Assembly: GCF_000770305.1 (NCBI RefSeq)
Contig: NZ_JNVB01000017.1
Span: forward strand, 1-59,895
Reading direction: 5' to 3'
Origin: Erwinia oleae
Lineage (GTDB): Bacteria > Pseudomonadota > Gammaproteobacteria > Enterobacterales > Enterobacteriaceae
DNA length: 59,895 bases
The translations under genes were made by a program, and so were the position numbers. This document shows, one piece after another, positions 58,523 to 59,895 of the stretch; within the stretch, counting starts at the first letter, position 1; each line of letters starts with the position of its first letter. Under the pieces are notes generated by a model, which did no database searches, had not been told where the DNA came from, and saw nothing but the letters and a program-made list of their open reading frames with translations.

Positions 58523-58842
58523 AGAACCTCAGCCAAAGCGTGCATTTTATTAACAGTAATAAAACGCAGTAGTCAAAAAAAGATGATTTTTGAAACATAT
58601 TCATTGAAAAATTTCTGCGACAATACGCATCGGGCGCTATTACTGAAAATAGCCATATTATTCAAATACCTGCAATGAAAATTGCGATTGAGAATATTAA
58701 TAACTCTCATTTAACATTATTAAAAACCCCAAAGGGCAGCACTATTTGACCGATAGTTAATATCTTTCCGGCAGATTGCCAAAGAGGTGCTATAATTATT
58801 CGGTAATTAATTAGGACAACCAACATTAAGAGGATGTTAATG
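58523..58842 (+). promoter_or_regulatory. dps promoter region
   Basis: The 320-bp A+T-rich spacer before dps holds GCTATAATTATTC, an extended -10 near 58790, suitable for sigma-70/sigma-S. An inverted repeat TGAGA-N11-TCTCA at 58689-58709 lies about 100 bp upstream of it. OxyR and IHF sites control dps in E. coli; I cannot locate them reliably. No ORF is seen. Confidence 0.5.
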
Positions 58843-59346
58843 ATGAGTACCGCTAAACTGGTTAAAACAAAATCTTCTGATCTGATTTACACCCGCAATA
58901 ATGTGGCTGACGACGAGAAAAAAGCCACCATCGAGGTGCTCAATCGTCTGGTTACCGAATTTATCGATCTGTCTTTGATCACCAAACAGGCCCACTGGAA
59001 CATGCGCGGCGCCAACTTCATTGGTGTACATGAAATGCTGGATGGCTTCCGCACGGCAATTACCGATCATCAGGACACCATCGCTGAACGTGTGGTGCAG
59101 CTTGGCGGTGTGGCGCTGGGTACCACGCAGGTTGTGAACGACAGAACGCCACTGAAAAGCTACCCGCTGAATATTCACAGCGTGCAGGATCACCTGAAAG
59201 CATTGGCGGAGCGTTATGCCGTTGTGGCTAACGATACGCGTAAAGCGATTACCGAAGTGGAAGATGAAGATACCGCAGATATCTTTACCGCTGCTTCGCG
59301 TGATCTGGACAAATTCCTGTGGTTTATTGAATCAAATATTGAATAA
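58843..59346 (+). CDS. dps: DNA protection during starvation protein Dps
   Basis: Dps is a dodecameric ferritin-like protein that packs DNA and oxidises Fe(II) with H2O2. The 167 aa equal E. coli. The ferroxidase site is within [21 protein letters not shown] (His and Asp/Glu ligands); the N-terminal tail [12 protein letters not shown] carries the DNA-binding lysines. AAGAGG lies upstream; of two tandem ATGs (58840, 58843) the second gives the family length. A strong terminator follows. Confidence 0.98.
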   Translation: MSTAKLVKTKSSDLIYTRNNVADDEKKATIEVLNRLVTEFIDLSLITKQAHWNMRGANFIGVHEMLDGFRTAITDHQDTIAERVVQLGGVALGTTQVVNDRTPLKSYPLNIHSVQDHLKALAERYAVVANDTRKAITEVEDEDTADIFTAASRDLDKFLWFIESNIE

Positions 59347-59389
59347 GCCTTTATGCCGTCCTTGAGGCGGCTTTACGGAACGTTCTCAG

Positions 59390-59420
59390 GAGCAGGTGAT
59401 GCAATCGCCTGCTCTTTTTT
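59390..59420 (+). terminator. dps terminator
   Basis: GAGCAGGTGAT/ATCGCCTGCTC (11 bp with one wobble) around GCA, then TTTTTT. Confidence 0.88.
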
Positions 59421-59433
59421 ATTGGAGGTCACT

Positions 59434-59700
59434 ATGGCAAGCGGATGGGCACGTGATGACGCAGTACAGGAGCAAATTGACTCAACCATTGATGATGCCG
59501 TCAGCCGCGCCAGGCGAGCAATGCATCACGGCGCCAGCGCGGAGTTCTGCGAAGAGTGCGGCGAGCCGATTCCACAGGCGCGTCGGCTTGCTCTGCCCGG
59601 CGTGCAGTATTGCATAACCTGCCAGCAGCAGCGCGACGATCGTCAGGCAGCCAGTAGCCTGTTTAACCGCCGGGGCAGTAAAGATAGTCAGCTACGTTAA
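59434..59700 (+). CDS. ybiI: DksA/TraR-type zinc-finger protein YbiI
   Basis: A small DksA-like C4 zinc-finger protein of 88 aa; the function is unsettled. Zinc ligands are Cys39, Cys42, Cys60 and Cys63 (CEECGEP, CITCQ). The coiled N-terminal helix is short (DDAVQEQIDSTIDDAVSRAR). The C-terminal NRRGSKDSQLR is identical to E. coli. GGAGG precedes the ATG. It follows dps as in E. coli and is convergent with rlmF. Confidence 0.95.
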   Translation: MASGWARDDAVQEQIDSTIDDAVSRARRAMHHGASAEFCEECGEPIPQARRLALPGVQYCITCQQQRDDRQAASSLFNRRGSKDSQLR

Positions 59701-59733
59701 CGCACTATCCCGTCGTGAAGCGATCCTGCACAG

Positions 59734-59895
59734 CTAGCGGCGGCTGAGGGCTTTTTCGCGCGCCGGTTTTGTCATAAAGCTCCAGGCGATAAACCGGCTC
59801 TGTTTCTGCCCCTGCGCCATATCAATAGTGCGCACCGCCTCGGCGCCAGACTCTTCCAGCGCCCGCCACAGTTCCGGCAGATTTTCCTTGCGTGA
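59734..59895 (-). CDS. rlmF: 23S rRNA (adenine-1618-N6)-methyltransferase RlmF (3' end)
   Basis: Only the C-terminal 53 codons are in the window. The frame reads KENLPELWRALEESGAEAV, then TIDMAQGQKQSRFIAW, which matches the RlmF (YbiN) C-terminus, and ends TAG at 59734. RlmF methylates A1618 of 23S rRNA. The order ybiI-rlmF convergent is that of E. coli. The truncation is a window effect. Confidence 0.93.
   Translation of the reverse strand, partial: SRKENLPELWRALEESGAEAVRTIDMAQGQKQSRFIAWSFMTKPAREKALSRR

Overview
This window is chromosomal DNA from a member of the Enterobacterales, most likely the Erwiniaceae (Pantoea/Mixta/Erwinia type). Nearly every gene has a close E. coli counterpart of equal length. 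Gene order follows the E. coli clpA-to-rlmF stretch with local losses, insertions and inversions. The genus is an inference from the accessory genes and overall layout; no rRNA or tRNA is present to confirm it.

Left part (1-30.3 kb): clpA (cut by the left edge), clpS and cspD; a UshA-like periplasmic nucleotidase; lysO; the NO-responsive hcp-hcr pair behind a near-perfect NsrR palindrome; ltaE, amiD, ybjQ, ybjP; arginine transport (artPIQM, artJ); rlmC and ybjO; putrescine transport (potFGHI) with an ARG-box-like palindrome upstream; ybjN-rimK-nfsA; grxA, ybjM and ybjL. The sigma-E-dependent small RNA RybB lies between ybjL and ybjG and is recognisable from its conserved 5' end. Then come ybjG, dacC, a HAD phosphatase and yliI.

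Island (about 30.6-33.6 kb): an AT-rich insertion between yliI and rimO, where E. coli carries bssR. It holds an orphan type VI secretion Hcp, a divergent 272-aa glycine-rich membrane-hairpin protein (DUF4225-like, putative effector), a convergent two-TM protein that could be its immunity partner, and a decayed IS3-group element with three in-frame stops and a recognisable right end. This is the best candidate for an undescribed system.

Right part (33.7-59.9 kb): rimO; a DUF4385 gene; the glutathione importer gsiABCD with iaaA; moeA-moeB coupled to a Cache-type diguanylate cyclase; the ABC-F protein ybiT; a yidK-yidJ sulfatase/symporter operon with a TTG-start Crp/Fnr-like regulator; an EmrA-EmrB-outer-membrane-factor efflux operon; mntR with a divergent, unannotated-size mntS gene behind a clear MntR palindrome; ompX, rhtA, dps, ybiI and the 3' end of rlmF.

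Functional themes are stress and envelope homeostasis (ClpAS, Hcp/Hcr, GrxA, NfsA, Dps, OmpX, RybB, MntRS), amino-acid, polyamine and glutathione uptake, cell-wall maintenance (AmiD, DacC, YbjG), and one horizontally acquired interbacterial-competition module.
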